Positions 34,941-45,716 of a DNA stretch of 64,000 bases are shown here, piece by piece. Under the pieces are notes generated by a model. It did no database searches. It saw only the letters and a list, made by a program, of their open reading frames with translations, and was not told where the DNA came from. Position 1 is the first letter of the stretch, and each line of letters begins with the position of its first letter. The stretch lies in the NCBI RefSeq assembly GCF_001695855.1, contig NZ_MBSS01000023.1:372001-436000 (forward strand), read 5' to 3'. Source of the stretch: Ensifer sp. LC163. GTDB taxonomy: Bacteria > Pseudomonadota > Alphaproteobacteria > Rhizobiales > Rhizobiaceae. A program made the position numbers and the translations under genes.

Positions 34941-37433
34941 ATGCCATATTCGAATGCGACCGGCGGACGCCGCCACTCCGGAATTTTCAACCTGCTTAGG
35001 GCAGGCACGATGTGTGCCCTCGCGACCACCGGTGCCTTCGCCCAGGATGCATCGGTGCATCACATCGACGTACCTGCCGGCAAGCTGACCGCCGCCGTCA
35101 ACCGCCTGGCGTCGCAACTCAAGCTCCAGGTGGTCTTCGATAGCTCGGTTGCCTCAGGCGTCAGCACGGCCGGTCTTTCCGGCGAGGTGACGGCCGAGGA
35201 GGCGCTGTCGCGCTTGCTGAGTGGAACCGGCGTCCGCTACCTCTTTGTCGGTGGCTCGACGGTAAAACTTATGGGCGCCACCGAAGCAGCGGCACCGGTC
35301 GAAGGCGATGGCACAAAGCTGGCGCCGATCGTCGTTCGCGGTGATGCCAAGCGCGGCGATCGCGCGCCGAATGTCGCCGTGCTCGATGCCGAGGACATCG
35401 AAAAGGCGCAGGCCTCCAGCCTGCCGGAGTTGCTGCAGAAAACCCCTGGCGTGTCGATGGGCGGTGGCGTCCGCATCGAAGGACAGACGCTCGCCATCCG
35501 TGGCTTCGCCAGGCAATCCGACGTCAGGATCATTCTCGACGGCGCGCCGAAGAACTTCGAGAAATACGACCAGGGCACCGTCTTTATCGAGCCTGAGCTA
35601 CTCAAGCGCGTCGAGATCGAAAAAGGCGCGACCTCGGTGCGCTACGGCAATGGCGGTTTCGGCGGCACCGTGTTGATGGAAACCAAGGATGCGGCCGACA
35701 TGCTGCGGCCGGGCGAAGAATGGGGTATCTGGGCGAAGTCCGGTTTCCAGAGCGCCAACAAGCAGTTCCTGGAAACCGGCGCGCTCTACGGCAAGTCGGA
35801 TTTCGGCGGTCCGGTCACCTATGACGGCCTTCTGGCGGCGACATGGCGCAAGAGCGATGACATGCGCGTCGGTGGCGGCGAGATCTACAACTATTCCAAC
35901 TCGAAGCTCACGACCTTGCTTGCCAATGTCGGTGCCGAGTACGACGGGCACGAGATCAGGGGTACGGTCGCCTACGGTCAGAACGACAATTGGGGCCCGG
36001 TGGCCGCCATCCGCGGCCAGTCGGCACCGTCGGAGTTCAACATCGCCCGCTATGGCTACAAGGAAGCGATGCGCCGCCTGCTCACCTGGCGCGAGATCGA
36101 GGATTTCACCTCGACGCTGAACTACAGCTACACCGGCGACAGCGACCTGGTGAACTACCGCATGATGGCAAGCTTCTCGTCGACCAGCCAGCACGCGACG
36201 CGGCCGAATATTCCCGGGCTCAATCCGAGCGCATCGACCGGCGGCTTCGAGAACGATGCGGCCTATACGGACATCAAGTTCGAGGCTGAAAATACATCCA
36301 ACTTCACGCTGGCTGGCCTGTCGCACAGCCTGAACTATGGCGTCCAGTACTTCGATCATGATCGCGATATCTGGATGTACGATGTCGCCAACCGCACCCA
36401 GGCGCAGTACAACTACGGCTACTACGCGCCGTGGTTCATGCCGGAAGGCACCCAGAAGACCTTCGCCGCCTTCGTTCGCGACAGAATCGAGCTGACGGAT
36501 ACCTTGACCGTGACACCGGGCCTGCGTTTTGACCACGTGCGCTCCAAGGGTGTGCCGAACGAAGCACCGCGCTTCAACAACCCACTGGCCGGACACGACT
36601 ATTCGGCCGTCACGCATCAGGGCGTGACGCCGGCGATCAGCCTGTCCTGGGAAGCAACGCCCTCGATGCGGTTCTTTGCCGATTGGGCCTACGCGATGCG
36701 GGTTCCCAACATCGACGAGATCTACTCGACGCAAAGCCTGCAGACCAAGGCCTCCGGCACCAGCCGCGATCTGGACGTCGAGCGCAACAGCACCTTCAAC
36801 ATCGGCGTCGACATGAGCTTCAACGATGTGCTGACGACCGGCGACATGCTCTCGACGCGCATTTCGGCCTACAACAACCACGTCTCCAACCCGGTGACGC
36901 GCCGGTTCGGCACAGCCAACCTCGCCGGTGTGACGGGCAACGTCCCGTTCTACTGGAACACACCGTCTTACGACATCCGCGGCATCGAGCTGCAATCGCA
37001 CTACGAGACCGAGCGCATGTTCGCCGATCTCGGCGTGTCCTGGATGACGGGCGAGCGGACCGGAGCCGTCAACAACATCTGGGGTCCCGATACCTATATC
37101 AACGATCTGGCGCCTTTGACCATCATCGCCACCGCCGGCATCAAGGTGCCGGACCAGGACCTCGCTTTCGGCTGGACGGGCACCTTCGTCGACGACCAGA
37201 ACCGCACGCCCTACAATCAGGGCGGACAGACCTATGCCCGCCCGCCGAGTGCCGGTTACGCGGTGCACGGCCTCTTCCTCGACTGGACACCGACATCGGG
37301 CCTCATGCAGGGCGGCGAAGTGCATCTGGCGGTCGACAACATCTTCGACAAATACTACGAGCCCTATCTCAGCGACGGTATTTCGGCGATGCCCGGGCGA
37401 AACTTCAAGATTGCCATCAGCCGGAAGTTCTAA
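34941..37433 (+). CDS. TonB-dependent outer-membrane receptor with signalling (STN) domain, hemin-receptor-like
   Basis: 830 aa from the ATG at 34941; a TTG at 34926 is also open. A signal peptide ends near GAFAQD. The STN domain follows (HHIDVPAGKLTAAVNRLASQ; VTAEEALSRLLSGTGV). A TonB box (APIVVRGD) leads to the plug (SSLPELLQKTPGVSMGGGVR; VEIEKGATSVRYGNGGFGGT) and a 22-strand barrel ending in ISRKF. The stretch GGTVLMETKDAADMLRPGE is characteristic of hemin-type receptors. The ligand is therefore probably heme, or else a ferric siderophore. Its neighbours form a FecI-FecR cell-surface signalling system. Confidence 0.9.
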   Translation: MPYSNATGGRRHSGIFNLLRAGTMCALATTGAFAQDASVHHIDVPAGKLTAAVNRLASQLKLQVVFDSSVASGVSTAGLSGEVTAEEALSRLLSGTGVRYLFVGGSTVKLMGATEAAAPVEGDGTKLAPIVVRGDAKRGDRAPNVAVLDAEDIEKAQASSLPELLQKTPGVSMGGGVRIEGQTLAIRGFARQSDVRIILDGAPKNFEKYDQGTVFIEPELLKRVEIEKGATSVRYGNGGFGGTVLMETKDAADMLRPGEEWGIWAKSGFQSANKQFLETGALYGKSDFGGPVTYDGLLAATWRKSDDMRVGGGEIYNYSNSKLTTLLANVGAEYDGHEIRGTVAYGQNDNWGPVAAIRGQSAPSEFNIARYGYKEAMRRLLTWREIEDFTSTLNYSYTGDSDLVNYRMMASFSSTSQHATRPNIPGLNPSASTGGFENDAAYTDIKFEAENTSNFTLAGLSHSLNYGVQYFDHDRDIWMYDVANRTQAQYNYGYYAPWFMPEGTQKTFAAFVRDRIELTDTLTVTPGLRFDHVRSKGVPNEAPRFNNPLAGHDYSAVTHQGVTPAISLSWEATPSMRFFADWAYAMRVPNIDEIYSTQSLQTKASGTSRDLDVERNSTFNIGVDMSFNDVLTTGDMLSTRISAYNNHVSNPVTRRFGTANLAGVTGNVPFYWNTPSYDIRGIELQSHYETERMFADLGVSWMTGERTGAVNNIWGPDTYINDLAPLTIIATAGIKVPDQDLAFGWTGTFVDDQNRTPYNQGGQTYARPPSAGYAVHGLFLDWTPTSGLMQGGEVHLAVDNIFDKYYEPYLSDGISAMPGRNFKIAISRKF

Positions 37434-37450
37434 CCATCCAACCGAATTCG

Positions 37451-37472
37451 ACCGGCCCGTTCGCGGGCCGGT
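37451..37472 (+). terminator. Terminator hairpin after the TonB receptor gene
   Basis: ACCGGCCC and GGGCCGGT form an 8-bp stem with a 6-nt loop, 17 bp past the stop codon, followed by TGCCCGTTT. Confidence 0.65.
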
Positions 37473-37599
37473 TGCCCGTTTCGATGCGCTGCGTCCTGCC
37501 GGCAAGGGCAGCGCGAGGAAGCCAAGCTTTGTTGCTGCGTTCGGTCTGCCAGAATGCGCAAAGTTGCGCACAGGGAGCCGTCTCCTTGTCAATCCTTGC

Positions 37600-37628
37600 T
37601 TGACAGAGGTCTGCTGCCCGTATCTTAA
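37600..37628 (+). promoter_or_regulatory. Putative promoter of the amide operon
   Basis: TTGACA at 37600 and TCTTAA at 37623 are 17 bp apart (an alternative -10 is TATCTT). It is placed about 130 bp before the amiC-like start and so would give a leader transcript that includes the terminator at 37694. Confidence 0.5.
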
Positions 37629-37682
37629 TCATGCTCGCGGATTGAGCAGTTCAATCCAGTTCACATGACCCTTATGGTCGAC

Positions 37683-37696
37683 GGGCAGTTTCGCCC
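37683..37696 (+). promoter_or_regulatory. Six-nucleotide-loop hairpin overlapping the leader terminator
   Basis: GGGC and GCCC enclose the loop AGTTTC. Its 3' arm shares bases with the 5' arm of the terminator, so the two structures are mutually exclusive. ANTAR target RNAs have six-nucleotide loops with A at position 1 and G at position 4. Here A1 is present but G4 is not, so the match is partial. Confidence 0.3.
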
Positions 37697-37746
37697 CATG
37701 ATGCCCCATCTCCGATGGGATATGCGTCATGGGGTTTTTGGTTTTT
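37694..37746 (+). terminator. Leader terminator (attenuator) upstream of amiC
   Basis: CCCCATGA (37694-37701) pairs with TCATGGGG (37727-37734). An inner CCCATC/GATGGG stem lies inside, and TTTTTGGTTTTT follows. It ends ten bases before the amiC-like ATG. A strong terminator between a promoter and the first gene is the arrangement that AmiR-type antiterminators relieve. Confidence 0.7.
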
Positions 37747-37755
37747 GGCAGGTCC

Positions 37756-38892
37756 ATGCGCGACGCGGTGAAGATCGGTATCCTGTATTCGACGACCGGC
37801 CCCTACGGGACGATGGGGCGCGACTGCCGCGATGGCGCCGAGCTGGCCATCGAGGAGATTGCGGCGCGCTACCCCGGGCGCATCGAACCCGTCTTCGTCG
37901 ATCCCCACGCCAACATCGATCGGTACCTCGAAGGCGCGCGCTCGCTGCTGCGCGACCAAGGCTGCCGGCACATCGTCGGCACGATCACGTCGCTGGCGCG
38001 CAAGGAAGTCATTCCGCTCGTCGAGAAGCATGACGGGCTGCTCTGGTACATGTGCCCCTATGAGGGGTTCGAGGCCAATGACAACGTCGTCTATACCGGC
38101 GGCTGTCCGAACCAGCATCTGCTGCCGCTGCTCGACTATCTGCTGCCGCGCTTTGGCCTCCGTCCCTATCTCGTCGGGGCCAACTACGTCTGGGGCTGGG
38201 AGATGAACCGCCTCGCCCGCGAGCTGATCGAGGAGGCGGGGGGATCGGTACTCGGTGAGCGCTATCTGCCGCTCGAGGAAACCGCGGTCGAGCGCATCGT
38301 TGCGGAAATCGAGCAACGGCGGCCGAGCTTCATCCTCAACAATCTCGTCGGCCCGTCGAGTTATGCCTTCCATGCGGCGATCAGGGCGCTCAGTGAACGC
38401 GATCCGGCCTTCCGCCCGGAAAACTGCCCGGTGGTCAGCTGCGATCTGCAGGAGTGCGAGCTGACCGATATCGGCCTTGGCGTGGCGACCGGGCAGCTCT
38501 GCGCAGCCGCCTATTTCGACACGGTGGCATCCGCCGAAAACGCCGCATTCAAGGCTGAGGTCAGCGCGCGTTTCGGCTCGTCACGCCGGATTTCCAGCGT
38601 CTTTGCCAGCGCCTATGCATCGGTCAAGCTCTGCGCCGAGGCGATCATCGATGCCGGCACCGACGACCCGGTGGCGGTCTCCAGCCTGCTTTGCGCGGCA
38701 CCCCGTTCGACCGTTCTCGGCCCGCTCAGGATCGACCCGGAAACCCGCCATGCAGCACTTCCCTTCCATCTCGGGCGCATCAACGACGAGGGGGGCTTCG
38801 ATATCATCGCCTCCGAGCCCGCCATCGTCGCGGACCCGTATCTGACAGGCCGGCGGACGCGCAAGCCACCCCAGCTCCGGATCGTCTCATGA
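37756..38892 (+). CDS. amiC: AmiC-like amide sensor (periplasmic-binding-protein fold, no signal peptide)
   Basis: 378 aa from the ATG at 37756. An ATG at 37729 lies inside the terminator and is unlikely. It begins VKIGILYSTTGPYGTMGRD and contains LVGANYVWGWEMNRLARELI and VSCDLQECELTDIGLGVATG, as in AmiC and the FmdD/UrtA-like binding proteins. It has no export signal, which points to a cytoplasmic sensor. In Pseudomonas, AmiC holds AmiR inactive until an amide binds. The stop overlaps the next start (ATGA). Confidence 0.8.
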   Translation: MRDAVKIGILYSTTGPYGTMGRDCRDGAELAIEEIAARYPGRIEPVFVDPHANIDRYLEGARSLLRDQGCRHIVGTITSLARKEVIPLVEKHDGLLWYMCPYEGFEANDNVVYTGGCPNQHLLPLLDYLLPRFGLRPYLVGANYVWGWEMNRLARELIEEAGGSVLGERYLPLEETAVERIVAEIEQRRPSFILNNLVGPSSYAFHAAIRALSERDPAFRPENCPVVSCDLQECELTDIGLGVATGQLCAAAYFDTVASAENAAFKAEVSARFGSSRRISSVFASAYASVKLCAEAIIDAGTDDPVAVSSLLCAAPRSTVLGPLRIDPETRHAALPFHLGRINDEGGFDIIASEPAIVADPYLTGRRTRKPPQLRIVS

Positions 38893-39470
38893 GGGAAACA
38901 CCGAACTTTGCCGGCTGGCGTGCCACGATCCTCCATCGCGAGGACTCAACGACGGAGCGGCTCACCCGCCAGCTGAAGCTCTTCGGCTTTCACGTTCATG
39001 TTCAATGGACGCCGCTCGACGCCGACAACCTGCCCGACCTCATTCTCGTCGATGCCGATCAGGGTTGGACCGGGCTGCTGCCCTGGACCGACGAACGGGC
39101 GCCGCGCCCCCTCGTTGCCCTGCTCGGGTCCGAAGCCCCTGGCCGGGTGGCCTGGGCGATGGGGCAGGGTGCCTCGGCCATCATCGCCAAACCCCTGGCA
39201 TCTTCGGCCGTCTATCCCGCGTTGGTTATGGCGCTTGCCATTCATCGCGAGCGCAAGGCAGTGACCGAAAGGATCGCGCATCTGGAAGAGCGGGTTCGCA
39301 TGCGCCCGCTGGTCCATGCCGCGGTGCAGAAGATCGGCAACGCCCGCAAGCTGGATGAAGAGCAGGCCTATCGGATCCTGCGCAACTGCGCGATGCAGCG
39401 CCGGCTGTCGATGGAGCAGGTCGCAGCCTCGATCCTTGGCGGCGCCGAGCCGCTGCCGGAGGCAGGCTGA
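38889..39470 (+). CDS. amiR: AmiR-like antiterminator with ANTAR domain
   Basis: 193 aa. A receiver-like domain without a canonical phospho-aspartate pocket (DADNLPDLILVDADQGW; VALLGSEAPGRVAWAMGQGA) is followed by a coiled coil (ERKAVTERIAHLEERVRM). A C-terminal ANTAR RNA-binding domain ends it (EEQAYRILRNCAMQRRLSME; QVAASIL). ANTAR proteins bind leader RNA and prevent termination. The gene overlaps the amiC-like gene upstream and the permease gene downstream. The terminator at 37694 is the obvious target. Confidence 0.85.
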   Translation: MRETPNFAGWRATILHREDSTTERLTRQLKLFGFHVHVQWTPLDADNLPDLILVDADQGWTGLLPWTDERAPRPLVALLGSEAPGRVAWAMGQGASAIIAKPLASSAVYPALVMALAIHRERKAVTERIAHLEERVRMRPLVHAAVQKIGNARKLDEEQAYRILRNCAMQRRLSMEQVAASILGGAEPLPEAG

Positions 39471-40318
39471 TGCGGGCAGTCAAAGCCATGGTCCGGCAGC
39501 CGGCAGCATTGTTCGGCCTGATCGTCGTTGCCCTTGTGGTGTTCCTTGCGGTCGCCGCTCCCTTGATCGCGCCCTACAGCCCGGATGAACAGATGTTCGA
39601 CGGGTTGACGCTGGAGGGGGCGCCGCTTCCGCCGAGCGCACAGTTCCTTCTCGGCACCGACACGCTCGGGCGCGATCTGTTCTCGCGGCTTCTCTACGGT
39701 GCACGGACATCGCTCGTCATCGGCCTTGTCGCCAACGGCATCGCGGTGGCGATCGGGCTTCTGATCGGCATCCTGTCCGGCTACATGCGCGGCATCGTCG
39801 GCGGCGCGCTGATGCGCTTTACAGATCTGATGATGGCCTTTCCGGCCCTGCTTTTGGCCATCGTTCTTGCAGCGCTGCTGCGACCGAGCCTCTGGATCGT
39901 CGCCATGGTCATTGCGCTCGTCAATTGGGTACAGGTGGCGCGCATCGTCTATACCGAAACGCGCGGGCTGGTGGAGCGCGACTTCATCCTGGCCGAGCGG
40001 TCGCTCGGCGCCGGGCATGGTCGCATCCTGTTTCACCATATCCTACCGCATCTGGTGCCGACGGCGATCGTCTGGGGAACGCTCGGCATTGCGACGACCG
40101 TGCTGCTCGAAGCGACGCTCTCCTTCCTCGGCATCGGCGTGCAGCCGCCGACACCGTCCTGGGGCAACATCATCTTCGAAAGCCAGAGCTACTTCCAGGC
40201 TGCTCCCTGGCTCGTCTTCATTCCCGGTGCCGTCATTCTTCTGACCGCGCTCTCCTTCAATCTGGTCGGCGACGCGCTGCGCGACATTCTCGACCCGACG
40301 CAGCGGGGAAGGGGCTGA
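39470..40318 (+). CDS. ABC transporter permease (DppC-like)
   Basis: 282 aa inner-membrane protein with about six helices. The N-terminal LIAPYSPDEQMFDGL and FLLGTDTLGRDLFSRLLYGA are typical of DppC/OppC. The EAA loop is FILAERSLGAGHGRILFHHI. The start overlaps the amiR stop (TGATG). It is paired with the DppB-like gene, which starts 2 bp after its stop; the usual order is B then C, so the order here is reversed. Confidence 0.92.
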   Translation: MRAVKAMVRQPAALFGLIVVALVVFLAVAAPLIAPYSPDEQMFDGLTLEGAPLPPSAQFLLGTDTLGRDLFSRLLYGARTSLVIGLVANGIAVAIGLLIGILSGYMRGIVGGALMRFTDLMMAFPALLLAIVLAALLRPSLWIVAMVIALVNWVQVARIVYTETRGLVERDFILAERSLGAGHGRILFHHILPHLVPTAIVWGTLGIATTVLLEATLSFLGIGVQPPTPSWGNIIFESQSYFQAAPWLVFIPGAVILLTALSFNLVGDALRDILDPTQRGRG

Positions 40319-40319
40319 C

Positions 40320-41240
40320 ATGGTTTTCCTGCTCCTTCGCCGTCTGGTGCAGACCGCGCTGATCCTTCTCGGCGTGGCAGTCATCACCTTTCTGCTGCTC
40401 TATGCGCTTCCGGCCGACCCCGCCCGCATGATCGCCGGGCGCAGCGCCACAGCGCAGACGGTGGCCAACATCCGGCGCGAACTCGGCCTCGACCAGCCCC
40501 TGCTCGCTCAGTTCTGGAATTACCTGCAAGGCCTGTTTCAGGGCGACCTCGGCCGGTCCTACGCGCAGAAGACCGATGTCGGCGCGCTGATTGCCGCGCG
40601 GCTGCCGGCAACGCTGATCCTGATGGCGGCCGGAATTGCCGTCGAGGTCGTGCTCGGCGTATTTCTCGGCGTGCTGGCCGCCGTGCGCCGTGGCGGCTTC
40701 GTCGATCGCTTCGTCATGATGGCCTCCTTCGTCGGCGTTTCTGCACCGCAGTTCGTGGCGGCACTGCTGCTGCTCTACGTTTTCGCAGTGACGCTCGCCT
40801 GGTTCCCGATGAGCGGCTTCGGCACGCCGGCCCATGTGGTGCTGCCCGCCCTGACGCTCGGGGTCCTCGGTGCCGGCTGGTATGCGCGCATGGTGCGCTC
40901 GGCGATGATCGACGTGCTCAACCAGGATTATGTCCGCACCGCCCGGGCAAAGGGCCTGTCGTCGGCCCGCATCGTCTTTCGCCATGCGCTGCCCAACGCG
41001 CTGCTGCCGATCATCGCCATGATCGGTATCGATATCGGCCAGTTCATGAGCGGCGTCGTCGTGGTCGAGGCCGTCTATGGCTGGCCCGGTATCGGCCAGC
41101 TCGCCTGGCAGGCGATCCAGCAGGTCGACATTCCAATCATCATGGGGGTGACGCTCGTCTCGGCGCTCGCGATCGTGCTCGGCAATCTCATTGCCGACAT
41201 TCTTGCGCCGCTCGTCGATCCGCGCATTCGCGCCCGCTAA
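40320..41240 (+). CDS. ABC transporter permease (DppB-like)
   Basis: 306 aa with about six membrane helices. The N terminus (LLRRLVQTALILLGVAVITF) and ELGLDQPLLAQFWNYLQGLF are typical of DppB. The EAA loop is YVRTARAKGLSSARIVFRHA. It forms the channel with the DppC-like protein. The binding-protein gene follows after 30 bp. Confidence 0.92.
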   Translation: MVFLLLRRLVQTALILLGVAVITFLLLYALPADPARMIAGRSATAQTVANIRRELGLDQPLLAQFWNYLQGLFQGDLGRSYAQKTDVGALIAARLPATLILMAAGIAVEVVLGVFLGVLAAVRRGGFVDRFVMMASFVGVSAPQFVAALLLLYVFAVTLAWFPMSGFGTPAHVVLPALTLGVLGAGWYARMVRSAMIDVLNQDYVRTARAKGLSSARIVFRHALPNALLPIIAMIGIDIGQFMSGVVVVEAVYGWPGIGQLAWQAIQQVDIPIIMGVTLVSALAIVLGNLIADILAPLVDPRIRAR

Positions 41241-41270
41241 ACCACACGGCAACCAAAAAGGGGAACAAAA

Positions 41271-42890
41271 ATGTTCAAACGCTGGCTTCGAAACTCAACC
41301 GTCGCGACGGCGCTGCTTCTTGCGCCTTTGCCTGCTTTCGCGCAGGACGCGCCGAAACAGGGCGGCGAGATCGTCATCACCTACAAGGACGACATCGCCA
41401 CGCTCGATCCGGCCATCGGTTACGACTGGGTCAATTGGTCTATGATCAAGAGCCTGTTTTCACGCCTGATGGATTATACGCCCGGCACCACGGAGCTGGT
41501 CCCGTCGCTTGCCGAAAGCTACGAGGTTGCGCCCGATGGCCTGACCTACTCGTTCAAGCTTCGCAAGGGCGCGAAGTTCACCAACGGCCGCGAGATCGTC
41601 GCCGCGGATGTGAAGTACTCGATCGAGCGCGCGGTCGATCCGAAGACGCAAGGGCCGGGGGCCGGCTTCTTCGGTGCGATCAAGGGATTTGACGATCTGA
41701 CCGGCGGCAAGACGACGGCGCTCGAGGGCATCGAGGCGCCTGATGCCTCGACAGTCGTCTTCCATCTGTCTCGTCCCGATGCGACCTTCCTGCATGTTCT
41801 TGCCGTCAACTTCGCTTCCGTCGTGCCGAAGGAAGCGGTCGAGGCTGCTGCGGGCGATTTCGGCAAGAAACCCGTCGGCTCGGGCACCTTCATCCTTAGG
41901 GATTGGACCGTCGGTCAGAGCCTGACCTTCGAGCGCAATCCGGATTACTTCATCAAGGATATGCCGCGTATCGACAAGTTCACGGTCGAGGTCGGCCAGG
42001 AGCCGCTGGTTGCATTGCTGCGGCTGCAGAAGGGTGAGGTCGATATTGCCGGCGACGGCATTCCGCCGGCAAAGTTCCTCGAAATCAAGAATTCGCCGGA
42101 AGGCGCCGAGATCATCGTCGACGGCCAGCAGTTGCACACCGGCTATCTGACGCTCAACACCAAGGTAAAGCCCTTCGACGACGTCAAGGTGCGCCAGGCG
42201 GTCAACATGGCGATCAACAAGGAGCGCATCACCCGCATCCTCAATGGCCGGGCGACGTCGGCCAACCAGCCGCTGCCGCCACTGATGCCGGGCTACGACA
42301 AGGGTTTCACCGGCTACGCCTTCGACGTTGAGAAAGCCAAGGCGCTGCTGGCCGAAGCCGGTCATCCCGATGGGTTCGAGACAATTCTCTATTCCACCAA
42401 CACCGATCCGCAGCCGCGCATCGCCCAGGCGATCCAGCAGGATCTGGCAGCGGTCGGCATCAAGGCGGAGGTTCGCGCGCTGGCCCAGGCCAATGTCATC
42501 GCCGCTGGCGGCACCGAAGGCGAAGCGCCGATGATCTGGTCCGGCGGCATGGCCTGGATCGCCGACTTCCCGGATCCGTCGAATTTCTACGGTCCGATCC
42601 TCGGTTGCTCGGGCGCGGTCCAGGGCGGCTGGAACTGGTCCTGGTACTGCAATGAAGATCTCGACGCCCGTGCCGTCGCTGCCGATTCCATGTCGGATCC
42701 GGCCAAGGCTGCCGAGCGCCAGGCGGCATGGGGCAAGATCTTCACCGACATCATGGCGGACGCGCCCTGGGTGCCGGTGACCAATGAACGCCGCGTCGTT
42801 GCCAAGTCGCCGCGCATGGGCGGTGCGGGAGAGATCTACGTCGATCCGACCCGGGTCATCAACTACGACGCGATCTACGTGAAGCAATAA
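41271..42890 (+). CDS. ABC transporter substrate-binding protein, family 5 (DppA/OppA-like)
   Basis: 539 aa periplasmic protein with a signal peptide ending near PAFAQDAPKQGG. The family-5 signature YTFKL-like segment is seen as DGLTYSFKLRKGAKFTNGRE. It also has DVKVRQAVNMAINKERI and VGIKAEVRAL. Such proteins bind peptides, nickel or small amide-like solutes. In this operon the ligand is probably an amide or amide-containing compound, an inference from AmiC and the formamidase. GGGGAAC precedes the ATG. Confidence 0.92.
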   Translation: MFKRWLRNSTVATALLLAPLPAFAQDAPKQGGEIVITYKDDIATLDPAIGYDWVNWSMIKSLFSRLMDYTPGTTELVPSLAESYEVAPDGLTYSFKLRKGAKFTNGREIVAADVKYSIERAVDPKTQGPGAGFFGAIKGFDDLTGGKTTALEGIEAPDASTVVFHLSRPDATFLHVLAVNFASVVPKEAVEAAAGDFGKKPVGSGTFILRDWTVGQSLTFERNPDYFIKDMPRIDKFTVEVGQEPLVALLRLQKGEVDIAGDGIPPAKFLEIKNSPEGAEIIVDGQQLHTGYLTLNTKVKPFDDVKVRQAVNMAINKERITRILNGRATSANQPLPPLMPGYDKGFTGYAFDVEKAKALLAEAGHPDGFETILYSTNTDPQPRIAQAIQQDLAAVGIKAEVRALAQANVIAAGGTEGEAPMIWSGGMAWIADFPDPSNFYGPILGCSGAVQGGWNWSWYCNEDLDARAVAADSMSDPAKAAERQAAWGKIFTDIMADAPWVPVTNERRVVAKSPRMGGAGEIYVDPTRVINYDAIYVKQ

Positions 42891-42896
42891 GCGCTT

Positions 42897-42927
42897 GGGC
42901 TCTCCGGGGCTTGTATCCGGAGAGCCC
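42897..42927 (+). other. Intercistronic stem-loop after the binding-protein gene
   Basis: GGGCTCTCCGG and CCGGAGAGCCC form a perfect 11-bp stem with a 9-nt loop between the binding-protein and amidase genes. No T-run follows, so it may protect the upstream mRNA rather than end transcription. Confidence 0.6.
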
Positions 42928-42949
42928 CAAATCATCTGGGGAGAAGAAA

Positions 42950-43890
42950 ATGTGCGTTGCCTGCACCCATACCATCCACCGCGCCAAACACCATTTCGGC
43001 TGGAACTGCGACTTTGAACCGACATTGATCGCCAAGCCGGGCGAGACCATTCATTTCGAGTGCCTGGATTCGTCGGGCGGACAATTGGGTGCGGGATCGA
43101 CGCTCGAGACGCTGGCAGCACTCGATTTCGACAGGATCAATCCGGTGACAGGCCCCGTCTATGTCGAGGGTGCTGCACCCGGCGACGTGCTCAAGGTGAC
43201 GATCCGCCGCTTCATTCCCTCGGGCGTCGGCTGGACCGCCAACATTCTGGGCTTCGGACTGCTTGCCGATCAGTTCACCGAGCCGGCATTGCACATGTGG
43301 TCCTATGACGCCAGCACCATGGCGCCCTCGCTTTATGGCCCCGGCGGACGTGTCCCGTTGAAGCCCTTTGCCGGTACGATCGGCGTGGCTCCAGCCGAAC
43401 CGGGTCTTCATTCCGTCGTGCCGCCGCGCCGCGTCGGCGGCAATCTCGACATCCGCGACCTGACATCAGGCGTCACGCTCTATCTGCCTGTCGAGGTCGA
43501 GGGCGCGCTGTTTTCGATCGGCGATACCCACGCGGCACAAGGCGACGGCGAAGTCTGCGGCACCGCCATCGAGAGCCAGATGGAAGTCGAGGCGACCATC
43601 GAGCTGGTCAAGGATGCGCGCCTGCAGAGCCCGCGTTTCACCACGCGCGAACCGGTGACGCGTCATCTCGACGGTGCTGGCTACGAGGTCACCACCGGCA
43701 TCGGTCCCGATCTGATGACCGGTGCGCGCGAAAGCCTGATGCGGATGATCGACCTGCTCGGTGCCGAGCATGGGTTGAGCCCGGTCGACGCCTATTTGCT
43801 CTGCTCGGTCTGTGGCGATCTCAGGATCAGCGAGATCGTCGACGCCCCGAACTGGGTCGTGTCGTTCTATTTCCCGAGGATCGTCTTTTC

Positions 43891-43894
<4 letters not shown>
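42950..43894 (+). CDS. fmdA: Acetamidase/formamidase family protein
   Basis: 314 aa from the ATG at 42950, preceded by GGGGAGAAGAAA. It matches the FmdA/AmdA family. GDTHAAQGDGEVCGTAIE is its metal-site signature, with GPVYVEGAAPGDVLKVTIRR upstream and DAYLLCSVCGDLRISEIVD near the end. These zinc-type amidases split formamide or acetamide into the acid and ammonia. It is embedded in the transporter operon and is the probable catabolic step for the imported compound. Confidence 0.9.
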
Positions 43895-45573
<1,679 letters not shown>

Positions 45574-45615
45574 CTGGAACACATCGGAAGCTTCGCCCGG
45601 ACACGGGTCAAGGCG

Positions 45616-45716
45616 TGTCGCGCAAAAGCGTGCAGCGGTTTTGCGATCAGGACATGCGCAAAAGCAAGAGCTTAAAGCGCAGCAAGCGAATCCTGGAGAT
45701 CGCGGCGCGCTTTAAG
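45616..45716. repeat. Rhizobial intergenic repeat (copy 1) with terminator-like inverted repeat
   Basis: TGTCGCGCAAAAGCGTGCAG, then GGTTTTGCGAT, and CTTAAAGCGC...GCGCTTTAAG (45671-45680 with 45707-45716, a perfect 10-bp inverted repeat). Its left part recurs at 54529. Sequences like this are common between genes in Rhizobium and Agrobacterium. It lies between converging genes and may terminate both. Confidence 0.6.

Larger units (their letters stand above)
37434..37755. other. Receptor terminator, promoter and leader of the amide operon
   Basis: No gene. From left to right: a terminator for the receptor gene, a sigma-70-like promoter, a leader of about 120 nt, and an intrinsic terminator just before the amiC-like start. 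Confidence 0.7.

Noticed and set aside
35598-37592. 664-codon minus-strand frame
   Set aside because: Lies fully antisense to the TonB receptor, whose domains are unmistakable.
37729-37755. Upstream ATG of the amiC-like gene
   Set aside because: It falls inside the terminator hairpin, and the family N terminus begins at the ATG at 37756.
41460-43121. 553-codon minus-strand frame
   Set aside because: Antisense to the DppA-like and formamidase genes; no recognisable protein features.
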